DNA of 64,000 bases, from NCBI GenBank assembly GCA_026874595.1, contig CM049319.1, positions 4,926,601 through 4,990,600 of the forward strand, read 5' to 3'. A program made the position numbers and the translations under genes. A model generated the notes under the pieces. That model made no database searches. It saw only the letters and a list, made by a program, of their open reading frames with translations, and had not been told where the DNA came from. The stretch comes from Sipunculus nudus. Its lineage: Eukaryota > Annelida > Sipuncula > Golfingiida > Sipunculidae. Of the stretch, positions 25,201-37,843 are shown piece after piece (the first letter of the stretch is position 1; every line of letters begins with the position of its first letter).

Positions 25201-28200
25201 AAGAAAAGATCAAGTAGTTTTGAGTTTAACGTCTTGACCGTTTCGTTTTTATTTGGCGTTGGTATGCGTTCTACTGAGAGCCAATAACATTGGGTCCATT
25301 TACCGGAAGAACCTGGACTGCCACCTTCCATGAACTTTAGATAGACTTTGCTTGATTCTGTTTGATTTTTTCCCTGGAATGATCTGATCAGCTACATCAG
25401 TTTAAATCAATTTCCGTAATTCTGAGTTTTACTTCAGAAATCGAAATATATAATGTAACACCAGCTAAAAATCATTGCTATTTTTTATTCATACGTTTTG
25501 GCCCTTGTAGAAATTAAAGGGGATTACTTAAAAATTTAGATCCTCATGCCTGCTAGTCCTCTGTAAGGCACAGTGAAAGGTTGAGTCAAGTCAACCCGTG
25601 TACTTCTATTAAGACAAGGACTTTTAAAATAGCATGCTGCGTTAAACAACAACGTTGGTGCAGATAGGTCGAGAGTTGTATACCGGGTACCAAGGACAAA
25701 CCAGATTCTTTTTTTTTAGATTTTTTTTTCTATTCATGAACTGGCACACGATATCGCTGTATATATTTCTCTCTCTCTGATGTTCAATAAACAATCAAAA
25801 ACTTGCAGACTTTTCGTTAAACATTTCTTCAGATAAGTGCAGATAAAAAACATGGCTTGGCCATATGATTTACATTTCAAACGATATTTGCAGGAGTGTT
25901 TGAATCTCACAGTTGATCGCACAAGATAGGAAGAGTAAATTAATGTTACACAGTGACGGTCTCATGGTAGAAAGATACTCTTGTATTTTTGTGGGATGAT
26001 TTTTTTTCAAATATAACTGTAATCTAGAGGTGTATTTTACAAAAATTCTCCAGTTTGTTTATATTTGGATCGTTAAATCGCCTTTAATAATTTTAACATG
26101 TTGGTGTCTTTAGGGCATTTCAGTCTGGCTTTTTTCAGAGGTATATGCGCAGGAGTGCCTACAGGCGTGTTAAAACAATTAGTCAGACAACAGCCCCGCC
26201 TAATTCTATCACATTTGACACATTGACACCCAAACCACCGCCAGACGGAAGAACCGTCGTCTAATATTATATATGTCACATGATATATACACTAGCATTA
26301 TTTTGCGTAAATATTTCACCACACATGGAACGCCGGGGGTGGTATAAGCTGATCCTATATAAACACCTCTGGCTCACTCTAAATCCCAGGTGATCCAACC
26401 TGATGCCGAGCGTCCTGAGGGAATTTACTAATATTACAGGAGAATGTGAACCCCAGCCCCGCACATGGCTTCGGGAGCCAAGCGTAACCTTGTACAGCTA
26501 AACCTTACATGGGCAGAATTATTTCCAGCCATCTTCAGTAAGGGTTCACTTTGGTACGACATCATTAGTTGTCCGACATTGAAGTCGAGTTTGGAAGTCG
26601 ATTTTTTTTTGTAAAGGGAAATTTCTCTTTCTACATGCGTCACGGTCACAACGAATATAAGGCCTGGTGAACTGTTAGCAAAATCCCGAAGATGTATATA
26701 ATTCTAGAGGTTCAACTGTATATAAACATATATAAAAAGAGATCTCGAAACTTACAAAATATTATCCAATACGGTGGGTCCGGCAAGGATTAACATTTAG
26801 CGCACCCAAAACGATTTAACTTAACATCGCATTACTTTGTAAAACCCTGTTTTCGGTTTTATGTAATTAAATTACGCGACTTTGTACTTTTTAAAATAAA
26901 GATTGTAATGCTGACTAAATTCACGAAGGGTCATGAATTCAAAAATTAACTGACTTGATGACGTCATCTCTTCAGCGATTAATATAACTAAACGATTCCT
27001 GCGAAATTGATTGGTTATTTCAATAATTACCGGTCAAGAGGACCAGCGTCAATGAAATATTGTCGGAGACTGACTGAAATTTGTTGGCGAATTCCGGTAC
27101 CACACAAATCTCTCCGCAAATATTTAGCAAAACCACGACCGCAACACAACCGTGAACGCATGCACGACTTGGTTGGCGTTTAGATGTGATTAACTTCAAA
27201 TCTGCCCCTACACTAGACCGCAAACGTGAAATGAAATGCTTCATTCGACAGAATTTCCATTGAGGTCTGTGAACAGGAATGTACCACTTATTTATGTCCC
27301 AGTGATTCAGTTACATCGGCATGATTAAATAACGACAAGAAGACTGTTGTAACGGTGTAAATAACGGTAAGTAATCACGTGCACTGTCATTCACGAATCA
27401 GAAGCAGAGGGGGAAAATAAAAACGAAAATGAAAGGACACGTCACCTGACCAAAGAACGGTGAAAATCCAACCGGTCTTAAAATATTTTTTAAAACAGTT
27501 TGCTCTATATAAAGGCGTCATTTTTACATTCAGGTTGATAACTTTTAATGTATATTTAAAAAATGTGTGAATTAAAAAAAAACAAAAGTTTAAGTGAACC
27601 ATTGCAAAGGAACAATAAGCATAATTTTTTGAAGAATTTCTAATGGAATTCACAAACATGAAAAAGACGTAAGTAGTATTTCAGTCCGGCCTTAAAAGAA
27701 CTTTTTTAATGTTCTTTATAAGACGGGCAAATAACAAGTTTGGTGACATTTGCCTCAGTGGAGTTTCAGTGCTATGCAATATGCCCCGTGTAGTAATTTA
27801 TAATCGCTGCGTCGTGTACAAACAGAAACGGACCACGAATATAAAAAGCATTGTTTTGGCATGCCAGTATAGACTTTCAAGCTCAGCGGCAAATCCGTCG
27901 CTCACTTAACTGACTCGGCAGGTTTTGGCGGGAGTTGTATGGGCTTCCCGCGGGTCTGTTGATGTTATGGCAGGTTTCTTATGAGAGGACATGTATGTCA
28001 GTGGGCCATTGGAGCATGAAAGTGCGCCCGGAGCAAGGTCACAGCAAAATCTGCCAGGCACGGGTCATATCCTTTGTTACAATGTTACAGTTTGGTATCC
28101 GAGGTGCATTGTAAAGACTGATAAGAAATGATGTACCGTGGCGTGAATGACGCTATCTTATATTGCTTCTGACATAAAGAGTAGCCATGTTAATGCTATA

Positions 28201-31200
28201 GCTATAACACCTATCAGAAAAATATATACACCAATTAATGTATATAAAATAACAATACTCTCGTTTAAAGTTAATATTTCTTAAATCTAAATTTTAAAAT
28301 ATAATCTGCAAATACCATTTATGACAATATGGCCCCTTATCACAATATTTTATATATAATTTAAACACTTTGGTAAAATAGTTAATATTTCCAATATGTT
28401 TTTTTAGATAGAATTTGTTGATTTTAATGTCTCTCTTATATATAGGTAATAATGCATTTTTATACAGAAGAAAACAATTAGAATAACTGGGCTTTCTATC
28501 GAAGTCTGTATCTAGGACAAAATATGCAAAGAAAAATCGCGCTTTTTGGCCAGTGAAAAGGAAAGACAATACACGTGTTTAGACAAGAATTTCCGGCGTA
28601 ACGGAAAATACATGCAAACATGTGTTGAAGCTCCTGATTTATAACAGCATGGCGGAAAGCACTTTCTGTTTTTATTCCTAAACATTTACTCCATCTTGGC
28701 CTAATTGTAACGATACGAGACTTATTTTATTTATTTTTTTTTGGCGACGACCACCAGTGGATAACCTTTCCTTGCAAAAAAAGAAAGAAAGAAAAAAAAA
28801 AAACAGCAAAAAAAAAAAAGTATTAAAAAAGGAGGAGGGATTCTAGCGCCCATCTCTATGAACAAAAAATGTGCACGATTTGAAAACGTATTAAAATTAT
28901 CCAACTTCTACTTAACCAAGGTCGCTTCTCCTTGCAAAGACTTTAATTGAAAACCGTTCATCACTTACAGAGACAACAAATAAAGAAAACGATTAAACAT
29001 GCAGACGGGGTTAACGTATATGTCTTTGTGGGGGGGAGGGGGGGGGATATTATAATTAAATGGGCTCTTTTAAAATATCATGATCGCCTTTAACACACAG
29101 ACAGTTATTCCGAAACAACAGTACCAAGTACATAACTTCCCCCACAGAAAAATATTTTATCATTTCGTCTGATAATTCAGTCCCATGGACCGGGAATAAA
29201 GAGAACTAAATTACAAATTTTCTTATTTATATAATAGATAAATTAGTGTTTATGGTTTATATTGTTTCAGACACGGCTGTTAATGTCACGCATTTCTTAT
29301 ATCACCCTATCACTACGCGTGACACTATAAACCTCAGTACATGCATACATCCAACCGCATGGTAGCACCTCACAATACACATACATCAGGGTATTACTTT
29401 CAAACATGATAAATCAACTGGCAAGTAGAATCACTGTAAGAATGCTAATGGACTAACAACACGAACTAGCACCGGTTCACGTTACGTGGCCGTACAATGA
29501 TGTCCCTAAACGGGATTCAGTCCAAATAACAAAAGGTTAAATATTCAACCTTCTGAAGATAGGTTTCACAAGGATGCATAGATGCTGATACATGAGCTCA
29601 AACTGCCGACATATATTCAGGGCGGTATGAGTTATAACACACACCTTGTCCTTGGCTCGTTGTATATGTTTACACAGTTGATAAGGGCACCCCACGCTAA
29701 GGTGCAGATTTAGCCGATCATTTACATTACAAAAAGCTAATCCCTCATTAATCATTTGAATTTTAGGTCTTAGTACATGGCTTTTACATGTATGACAGGA
29801 TAAAATTTCAAGCAAAAGGGAGTATTATGTATAAACAATAGTCCAAACAAGTTTCAGTCGGAGCGCTTCAAAACGCTTCTCCTTTGTAGGGCATTTGTAA
29901 TACAAATTCCATTTGGCATTGTTTGTCACTCGAGAATTAAGTTGAAAAAAAGAACGACATTCAGTAACTAGAGGCACAAAGTTTTGGTTGTCATCTACAA
30001 GCAACATATCAATAAGATTGTTTCTTCCCCTTCCATGCATAATTCTGGGATGCTTTACCCTAGGATTGGAGCTGATTTTTTATTTGGTGACATGACATAA
30101 TTATAATCGATAAACACATGTTCAAATGTAAATGTGAGAAGAACAAATAAATGATTTTGTATTTTCTAATTATGTGCTTAATATAACGAATAGAAAGCCT
30201 GAAAGACATAAAAGAAAATCTATGAATTTTGATTTATTTCGATTATAAATACATTTACTATATGTTTTAGGTATCGTTTTTACCGAGGGAGAGGTGTGGA
30301 AAGAACATCGCCGATTCACGCTCTCGTGCCTGCGAGACTTCGGGATGGGAAGAGTGAGTTTGGAGGAGAAGATCCGAGAGGAATCCTTCTACCTGATGAA
30401 CGAATTAATACAACTCGACAAACGACCCTTCGATGTCGTAGATTTAATACCCAAGTCCGTCTCCAATATTATTTGTTCCATTATTTACGGCCACAGATTC
30501 GAATACGACGATCCCATCTTCCACGCCAACGTGACGTCACTACAGGAGAGTATCAGGAACCAGAAACTGACCGGTTTGATCCAGTTCTTGCCTTTTTTAG
30601 AATTCCTACCCAAGGTCCTGCCGCGGTACAAGATGCTTGCAAAGAATGTGAGGCAGAGAGAATCTTATGCGCAGCTCCAACTTGACCTTCACGCCAAGAC
30701 CCTTGATCCCGACCATCCACGTGACTTCATCGACGTGTATCTGATCCGCCTGAAACAGATGCGTGAAAGAGGAGAGGCTTCAACATTCGATGGTAAAAAT
30801 AAAATTATAATTTACTTTACCAATACTAGAAGGAATACTATCAGGAATCACAAGCTAATTTTGACTTAATTTTGAATGTTTAAACATTGGTTAGCTGATT
30901 TTTATTTATAAAACTTTATATAAAACGCAGTATATTAAATAGAATATAAAAAAAGAACTCTGACAAACGTCCAAATACACTTCCATGCGTAAATCTCTCA
31001 CTTAAAGTCAAAACGACCGATAAAAATTTCCTTCTAGGTTCGACACTTGGGGCTGGGGCTTTGTTTTTTATTTAAATACCTTTTCCGGAAACAACTCCTT
31101 ATGAAGTAAACATAAAAGGTATTAAAATTAGATCAAGAATATTCTTACAATTATTCCAGATAAAAGCGTTTGTCTAAAAGGTATAGCTATACATATATAA

Positions 31201-33726
31201 ACTTCAAGTGAATCTAAAAGAAAATGTGTTCTCCGTATTTTTACAGAACGCCAGCTGTGCCGGACAATTCAAGACCTGTTCATCGCCGGAAGTGAGACCG
31301 TCACGACGACGTTAAAGTGGGCCTACCTGTTCTTTGCCTTGTACCCGGATGTACAAGAGCGCGTGCAAAAAGAGATCGACACGGTGTGTGAGGGTCGAAT
31401 GCCGTGCATGAAGGACAAATCAAACATGCCGTACACCGAGGCCACGTTTATGGAATGCCAGCGGCTTGGAAACATCGCATTGTTCAGTGTCCCCAGGGCG
31501 GTGACGCAAGACACGACAGTCAACGGTTACCATATTCCCAAAGGTACATGGGTGTTTGTCAACAGATGGGGCACACACGTCAATACCAAATACTGGGCAA
31601 ACCCTAAGAAGTTCGATCCTACCCGGTTCCTTGACAGCAACGGAAAAGTCATCCGGCCGGAGGGGTTCATTCCATTTGGAATGGGTGAGTATTTGATGGT
31701 TTTGGAAATGCTATTAAAGCAGTACATGCGTCCAACGTCTCCTTTATTCGACAAATAGAATATATTAGAATGTTATTATTGGTTTACTCTATTTCATATC
31801 TCATCAACTGTTCATAAAATGAAGGTTCTACTGTTATATATGAACATTTTGTGTGACAAACTAAATGCGCGCGCACTTTTCAGATCTCGGTGGGTTTTTC
31901 ATGACAGTTCATATATAAGGTTTTCGTTTCCACATGTCCCTTTAAAAGAACTTCTTCCTTTTTTACTTTTCGTTTAAGTTTTGTTTATTAATCAAATGTT
32001 AACTCCGAAGGAGGTGGGAAAGACTAAATGACAGGCACGTTCGTGGGCATGTTTGTTCATTTAGATGGCCGAGTGCCAGTAGATAAGAAAATCCCAAGGG
32101 GATGACGTCATAGCCAACTGTCACTGGATGGTGGCTCGGCGCGTTTGTATTACCTAGACTGATAAAACGACACTGTTTAAGGAGCTAACAAGTTCTCAAG
32201 AACCAAAAAACCGAAAGTCAAGTGATGAGCAGAGTCGCATCTGTCCGTCTGTACTGTGAGCTGAGGAATGACCCTGTCAACGCCATGTAAAATAAGGAAT
32301 GCTGTTACTATTCTTGGCCAAAGACACGTTGTTGACTCTACGCCCTTGGATATGTGCCCCACCCTAAGTATACCAGGTTACTTTCAGAGAACTTCTTTAC
32401 TAAGGGACCCGAAAAAATCTCAATTTTGTCTCCATTTCTCAATCTAAAAAATACTTTTTTTCCGGAGGGTAAAGGTCTGTGGTCTATGATTAATATTAAC
32501 AACTTTAAACGTCTTATGTTCGATGTTAACAAATTTAAACGTCTTATGTTCGATGTTGACAACTTTGAACGTCTCAAGTTATAGATATTTACAACTTGTA
32601 ACGCTATATGTTTAATGTTGATAACCCCTTTCTTATTCATAGACTCGTTCTCAAGGATTTTAACTTTTATTTTAATTCTAAGGATTTAAGTCCGTTTTCT
32701 GTTTTATCTTTCTGTCCACACCCTTCCTTTCTGTGCCGCATTCGTTTCTTTTCGAAATTCGAAATTTTTTGTTTTTGTTTATTTAATGACAGGTCCGTTT
32801 CTTTACTCTTTCGTATTCATTTTTAAAAATATTCTTTTTTTATTTCAAAGGATAGATCCATGGCAGCTCTCTGTATACTCATCTCTATACTCTCTGTATA
32901 CTCGAAACAGTGAGAACATATACAAGGAAAAGACCGTAATATTTACATCCGTGGCTATGCCTAATGAAATCAAAGACTGCAAATAAATCGTTTAACTTAT
33001 TTAGTCCTCACTGGGGGCGTGTTGTGTAATGCTTGAAATGTTAGCAAACATTTTAAACACAAAATAAATGCACTCAAGTGACCCGATCAATTTTACAAAA
33101 ATTCTCATGTACCTCAACCTTAACTCCTATAAAATCTGTATGAAATCTTACATCATTCTCAATTATAATTTCCCAAGAGTTTTCCTTTTTTATTTTAATT
33201 CTACGGGTATCCGTCCTCTCGGTTTGCTTCGATAAAGAAATAGCTTAATTGCCTGTTTCATTGTAAAAATATATACAAGACAGCACACCCAATATAATCT
33301 GTGAAGTCAGCATGAACCCCATGTGCCAGCATAACTTTACAGACACAACTGTTATGCGTGGGAGTACGAGTATGTGCTATCTCACTTCCAGATACCAGAC
33401 ATAGCATTGCTAAAGGAGACGGACTTTCCAGATAAGTTCACGCTGATAAGTAGTTTAGTACAGCGAAAATTATGTGTCTTTGGTGGGAACGGAGACATTT
33501 ATTTGAGTTTCTTGCCTCCACCTGTTTTGGTAATGACTAGTTTTTATTGTTTATATTCTGGAAGTAAGGTTTCACCAGGTCGATCATTAAACTGCAAAAC
33601 AGGAAAATAGATTTTTTTAAAGATCTTAACTTCATAAAAACTTTGAATTCATAAAAAAAAGAGTAAAAGGTTTTCGTTTAAAATTGTCATATTGAAAAAT
33701 GATCCTTTAAATTTATTATTATTATA

Positions 33727-33758
<32 letters not shown>

Positions 33759-34239
33759 ACAGGAGCATAATTTGAATCCTTACTACAAAGAGCTGAATTA
33801 ATGGTAGTTACATGGGATTTACTTATAAAATGCGGGATTATATTATGAAAAGCACACATGTTACAGATTTTCTTTTCAATATTTCGTTTCGTCATATTTT
33901 ATTGCAATAGTAAATGCTTACAGAATTTGTATGTAAAAATGGCAAACACTCTTGTTTGATCTGATTCCAGCAGGTACATGTTTACATGTTTACATTTATT
34001 TAACCTACATATTTTAATAACATCAACCTTTCATAGAAATGCTTTTCATTTCAGGACCAAGAAGTTGCCTTGGAGAGTCTTTGGCAAAAATGGAGCTGTT
34101 TTTGTTCCTCACCTGTTTGCTACAACGCTTCTCACTGCGTCTTCCAGAAGGCAGTTCAGCTCCTAGCCTGGAGCCCCAGGTTGGGATTAACCTAAGTCCG
34201 CAGTCTTACAAGGTGTGTGCCATCCCGCGAAATCTGTAG
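21959..34239 (+). CDS. Cytochrome P450 mono-oxygenase, CYP2 clan (four coding exons)
   Basis: A haem-thiolate mono-oxygenase of the endoplasmic reticulum that inserts one oxygen of O2 into a lipophilic substrate using electrons from NADPH-P450 reductase; the substrate cannot be told. Joining 21959-22298, 30271-30792, 31247-31684 and 34055-34239 gives 1485 nt, 494 residues plus stop, normal for the family. All three introns are GT-AG and phase 1. Landmarks: N-terminal membrane anchor at about 11-28, hinge LPPGP 34-38, helix C WxxxR at W123/R127, I-helix AGSET 301-305 followed by VTTT, K-helix ExxR E357-R360, PxRF 412-415 and haem loop FGMGPRSCLG 431-440 with Cys438 as ligand. The start ATG has A at -3 and directly precedes the anchor; an in-frame GTG at 21941 is not needed. 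The LPPGP hinge and motif spacing point to the CYP2 clan (CYP2U/2J-like), but the family number cannot be set without alignment. No defect was seen, so it looks functional. Confidence 0.95.
22299..30270 (+). other. P450 intron 1 (about 8 kb)
   Basis: Bounded by GTATGC and TATGTTTTAG. It is AT-rich with a short TA run near 23410, A/T homopolymers (for example 28730-28815) and a G-run at 29031-29046. No nested gene or clearly bounded mobile element was recognised. Short open frames in it have no splice or similarity support. Confidence 0.7.
30271..30792 (+). CDS. P450 coding exon 2
   Basis: Residues 114-287 plus one base. After acceptor TTTTAG the frame reads GIVFTEGEVWKEHRRF, the typical helix B'/C region where Trp123 and Arg127 contact the haem propionates. 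The exon continues through helices D-H to MRERGEASTFD and ends in donor G|GTAAAA, phase 1. Confidence 0.95.
31247..31684 (+). CDS. P450 coding exon 3
   Basis: Residues 288-433 plus one base. Acceptor TTTTTACAG precedes ERQLCRTIQDLFIAGSETV. It carries the I-helix oxygen-activation motif, helix J, the ExxR of helix K, beta strands with VPRAVTQDTTVNGYHIPKGT and the PTRF meander. It stops just inside the haem loop at FGM-G. Donor G|GTGAGT at 31685, phase 1. Confidence 0.95.
32491..32620 (+). repeat. 30-bp tandem repeat in P450 intron 3
   Basis: Unit AACTTTAAACGTCTTATGTT followed by CGATGTTGAC recurs at 32501, 32531 and 32561 with 30-bp spacing, and a diverged fourth unit follows. It lies within intron 3 (31685-34054), which otherwise holds only an (ATT)n run at about 33715-33757 and AT-rich sequence. 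Confidence 0.85.
33715..33757 (+). repeat. (ATT)n microsatellite
   Basis: A run of ATT trinucleotides with minor interruption at its left end, inside P450 intron 3. Confidence 0.9.
34055..34239 (+). CDS. P450 coding exon 4 with the haem cysteine
   Basis: Acceptor TTTCAG at 34049-34054; the first two bases complete Gly434, giving FGMGPRSCLG across the junction. Cys438 is the haem ligand. Helix L follows (ESLAKMELFLFLTCLLQRF) and then the short C-terminal strands ending VCAIPRNL and TAG. Confidence 0.95.
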
Positions 34240-34262
34240 CAGACGACATGTAACTGAGCATG

Positions 34263-34282
34263 CACGTGACGCGTGTCACGTG
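34263..34282. promoter_or_regulatory. Paired E-boxes around ACGCGT in the P450 3' UTR
   Basis: CACGTGACGCGTGTCACGTG is a near-palindrome holding two CACGTG E-boxes 14 bp apart and a GCGTG core between them. The position is 24 bp after the stop codon. It may be chance or a downstream regulatory site; see findings. Confidence 0.35.
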
Positions 34283-34702
34283 ACCTCGCTAACGATTCCG
34301 CGCAGCACGGACTTCAAATGGCAGCTTTCCCGTGTGATAGGACAGTTCGGGTTTTCTACGAAGTTAAAAAGCAGCCAATGACGTCGCATTTTGTTACGGG
34401 CCAGTGCTTTTCCGCATTGACCGGTTGTGCCTAGCGGTTAACCGTTTATTTCAGTTTACTATACATATGTATTTATAAAATTTATGAGATGATATTTTAT
34501 ATGAAGAAACTGAACTCTATTCATTTCATAATATATAAGTTATATATTTATATTTATGTTGACTTTTAATGTTGTAAATGAACTTGTTCCCAGTATTATG
34601 TACAATGTAAATATAACTTGTTGCTTTCAGGCGTAGCTGTATTATTGTTTGACATCCTACATTTTGCATTAGAAAATATTTATGAGTTGTGATGTACATG
34701 TA

Positions 34703-34708
34703 AATAAA
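34703..34708 (+). terminator. Polyadenylation signal AATAAA of the P450 gene
   Basis: The clearest canonical AATAAA downstream of the stop codon in the right setting, giving a 3' UTR of about 480 bases. The next 20-30 bases are A/T-rich with a T-rich stretch (TATTTTTAT) suited to a downstream element. Confidence 0.55.
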
Positions 34709-34905
34709 GAGTATCAAGATAAACTATATTTTTATAGGCAGATGTAACATTACGACATAACAAAAGGACACATATAACATAAGAATAAAATTATACAAAT
34801 GATACACAGAAACATATGTATAAAAAATATTTGTACTGATACAGATTAACAAAGATCATTGCATGTGCTGTTTATATGGTATATTTACTCATAATTAGAA
34901 AATGG

Positions 34906-35252
34906 TAAGGCAAAAAAAAAGATATGGTTCTCAGGCACCGCCCGCGTCAATTCTAAACCCCCGCATCAAAAAATTTTATTTTGATTTTCAATAGAAACTT
35001 ACCAATTTTTAGCTTTAGCCGCTCGGACATTTCATTCAAGAAGATGAAACAATACAATTTTGATAAAATATCCTTTGTTATATAGTGCTTTTACTTGTTT
35101 AGCAAAATAAATCTGTTATTATTATGCTTTTCCCTTATCGTTTGACATTTTTATCGAAACATACAATATAAAAATAAAAATAAAAAAACCGCTCGCCCGC
35201 ATTGACTAATGAAAAAAAGTGCCTGAGAACCAAACCTTATTTTTTTGCCTTA
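34906..35252. mobile_element. MITE of about 347 bp with roughly 33-bp terminal inverted repeats
   Basis: Left end TAAGGCAAAAAAA...GGTTCTCAGGCAC (to about 34940) is mirrored at the right end, GTGCCTGAGAACC...TTTTTTTGCCTTA (about 35218-35252), with only a few mismatches. Both ends lie at TA dinucleotides, consistent with a TA target duplication. The interior is AT-rich with no open frame, so it is non-autonomous. It sits about 200 bp past the P450 polyadenylation signal. Confidence 0.85.
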
Positions 35253-36482
35253 GTATTCCCATGGGCCCGAGTCGACAAGCATTGGATTAATTGCGTTTTA
35301 CGATGTATAGTTATATAATACTCATAAAAATACAGTCACAAACATACCAGCCATATATACGGGAGACGTTTCACACAGGGCATGCATTGTATCAAATATA
35401 TCTTTCCCTTATGTTAAATATTTTTTAATGTACAGTTAAGAACAAAGTTTTATATGCTTTCACCATAGGTTATACATTATACATGTACATATTTATTTTT
35501 TTCAGCACAAATGTTGAATAGCACAGATTACCTCATTTTGTACATAATCAGTTATATTATGCCGCGGTGTATATGCCTGAAAAGTGCTGCCTTACTTTTG
35601 TTGGCCTTTATATAGTTAATTAAGCTTGTGCAATAATGCGGCGTTTTAATGTTCAGTGTATGATTAGTAAATTAAGCTTGTGCAATAAAGGGCCATTGCC
35701 GACCCAGCATGCAGCGCAGTTTTGTACAGACTTTGTATAGACATACTCTAGAAGGGAGACGTTATTAAATTAATTTGCAGGTTTACTGAGGGATCCCTTT
35801 GGTGCGTTTTGGTGACTGGAATGGTTCATATATACATGGCTTTTGCCGAAATGGTGGTCGTGCTCTTAACTTCCGAGGCAGCAGATACTTTATCATGTAT
35901 ATATACCATTAATATATGTATAAATAAATATCAAAGATCTGACAGTCTGGATTTTATTACTTTAATACGCGGGTCCGTGTGTGTTATGCTAATAAATTAG
36001 TGGACTAAATTTCATCCCCGTCTGGACTTCATATGTTTCCTCAAGCACGACATTCAGCTTATTGTGAAAAACCTTTACATAAAGACGCTTCATTTTTCTT
36101 CTGTGCTCAATATTCTGGGCAGAGCCGGGGGGGGAGGGGGTATGTAACCGTGAGACGGAGCTTGTCCTATTCGCAAGTTGAGTTGGGGTTACCCATTCTT
36201 GGGAGCCGGAGTATGTGTCCCGGGGTGATTTTCCTGGGTTAACAAAAATTCATCCAATCAATGTTAGCTGCTATGGAGGGGTATCTTATTTAATGAATAA
36301 GTTGCGGGTGGGGGAACCCATGTGTGTAAGAGAGGGGCCTGCATGGTGACCTCACGGCCAGGCTGGTATTAAAGTATATGTTAATATGGTTAGATGTTGT
36401 ATTATATACGAATAGAAAGTAGCTGGGTGGTACTTTAAACATCTACAAAGATTCTGTACCGAGTACATTTGATTTCATTATT
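35253..36482. other. Spacer without recognisable gene
   Basis: AT-rich. It includes a short local duplication (AAATTAAGCTTGTGCAATAA and its near copy at about 35619-35690) and a G-run at about 36128. No exon was recognised. Confidence 0.45.
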
Positions 36483-37555
36483 GTATCCCGAGACAAAGTC
36501 GGGATACTATATGGTTTCATGACGGCCCGCCGCCGCCACAGAAAAATTTTGTTAGTGAGATAACTTAAAAAAATAGTTCATGGATCTTAATCAAACTATC
36601 ACTGTATATAGTTATATAGGTAAGAGGACGAAGCCTTTTTAAAAAGGGTTCATGACCCTTGCTAGGAGAGTGCCCCAACCCTGAATAGGTCCAGTTTTGC
36701 TGAAAATCACACAAATTCTCAAATATATCAAGAAAGCTTGCATGAATTGGTCCAAAAAATCAAGGTGATCGAAGATCTTGGACAGCCTTGTGAAGTTCCT
36801 GAAACTGGTGGCGCCACCTACAATCCTTTTCTTGTTTCCGCGCCTTTTAATGCCCCTATAATTGCCCCATGACAGTACCGTGAGCATTATAAGTAAAAAA
36901 CTAATGGACACATTTCTTTCATATTATGAACATGTATAGAGAGATAGGTTGTGGTATGAGGTCTATTTAATTTTGGATCATGACTTTTACCATGGGAGTG
37001 GCCTTGACCTTGAATATTTCCATATTTGGTGAAAATCAGACATTTCTTATTATATCTCCAATTTGATAGCCAAATCGATTAAACTTTACTTATGTATGGC
37101 CCACTACTAAAGTAATAACCCTATAGGTTCTAGGGTCAAGGTCACATGACTCACATCTTTAAAGATATTGTGTATGCATTTTAAGCCAAAATTTTCATCT
37201 CAGATCTTCTATCTTGAACATATAGCTCACCTGCCAATAGTGGATGGTCCATATCGATTTTGGGGTCAAAAGGTCTAGGCCGCAGTAGCCATTTGGCATA
37301 AAATAAGTTTCCGGATGGTAAATCCAGCTTTTATTGATATTTGAATTTCAAACATGAATTATATGTCCCATTAAAAAAGCATGACCCAAAGTAATTTTGG
37401 GGTCACGAGGTCAAAGGTCAAGGTCACAGGAATTCTCAGACTTTTCATCTTGCACATATAGCTCACCTGCCAATAGAGCCATCTGTCCAAAAGAATTGTT
37501 TCGGATGATAATTCCAGCGTGGATTGATATATGGATTTCAAACTTGACTTATATA
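36483..37555 (+). mobile_element. Dispersed element with terminal hairpin and GGTGGCGCCACC module
   Basis: Starts with a perfect 9-bp inverted repeat, GTATCCCGA (36483-36491) and TCGGGATAC (36499-36507), with a 7-nt loop. A CCGCCGCCGCC stretch follows near 36530, then the palindrome GGTGGCGCCACC at 36807-36818. Several sub-modules then repeat text such as CATATAGCTCACCTGCCAATAG (in part) and GGTCAAGGTCACA. The triple half-site AGGTCAAAGGTCAAGGTCA lies at 37408-37426. The same hairpin plus CCGCCG layout recurs in inverse orientation at 61970-62032. No coding capacity was seen. The right limit is set by the SINE insertion. Confidence 0.6.
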
Positions 37556-37836
37556 AAGGTAAAAAAGGTACGGGATTTATAGTCTTCTATTACCGCTGTA
37601 GTCCCAGTCTCAGCCGACTTTTAACACTTTGCCTTCCTGGTCTTTCGGGCCTGTTCATTTTTGTTTCTTTTCTCGGCTTCCTTGGGAGCAGACAACCTAA
37701 GTTGCCATATCAGGCGCTAGAAGGTTATTCGTTCTACATTTGCCTGCCATCGCTAAGAAGGCGATCTGAACGGGACGCGAACCCACAACCCTTCGGTCAC
37801 AGGCACCGCAACTTAACCATTACGCCACCACGCTCC
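37556..37836 (-). mobile_element. tRNA-derived SINE, full length, 9-bp target duplication
   Basis: On the - strand the element starts GGAGCGTGGTGGCGTAATGG. An A-box-like TGGCGTAATGG (37827-37817) and a B-box-like GGTTCGCGTCC (37783-37773) are spaced as in tRNA-type RNA polymerase III promoters. A tRNA-unrelated body of about 200 bp follows, and the 3' end is a short T/C-rich tail (two ACCTTT-type units). Identical ACTTATATA repeats at 37547-37555 and 37837-37845 abut both ends and are read as the target-site duplication. A truncated second copy lies at 40127-40378. The tRNA of origin and SINE family are not identified. Confidence 0.85.
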
Positions 37837-37840
37837 ACTT

Positions 37841-37843
37841 ATA

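Noticed and set aside
37773-37836. A true tRNA gene
   Set aside because: A- and B-box-like sequences are present, but the sequence does not fold as a complete cloverleaf with a clear anticodon arm, and the unit continues into a SINE body with target duplication.
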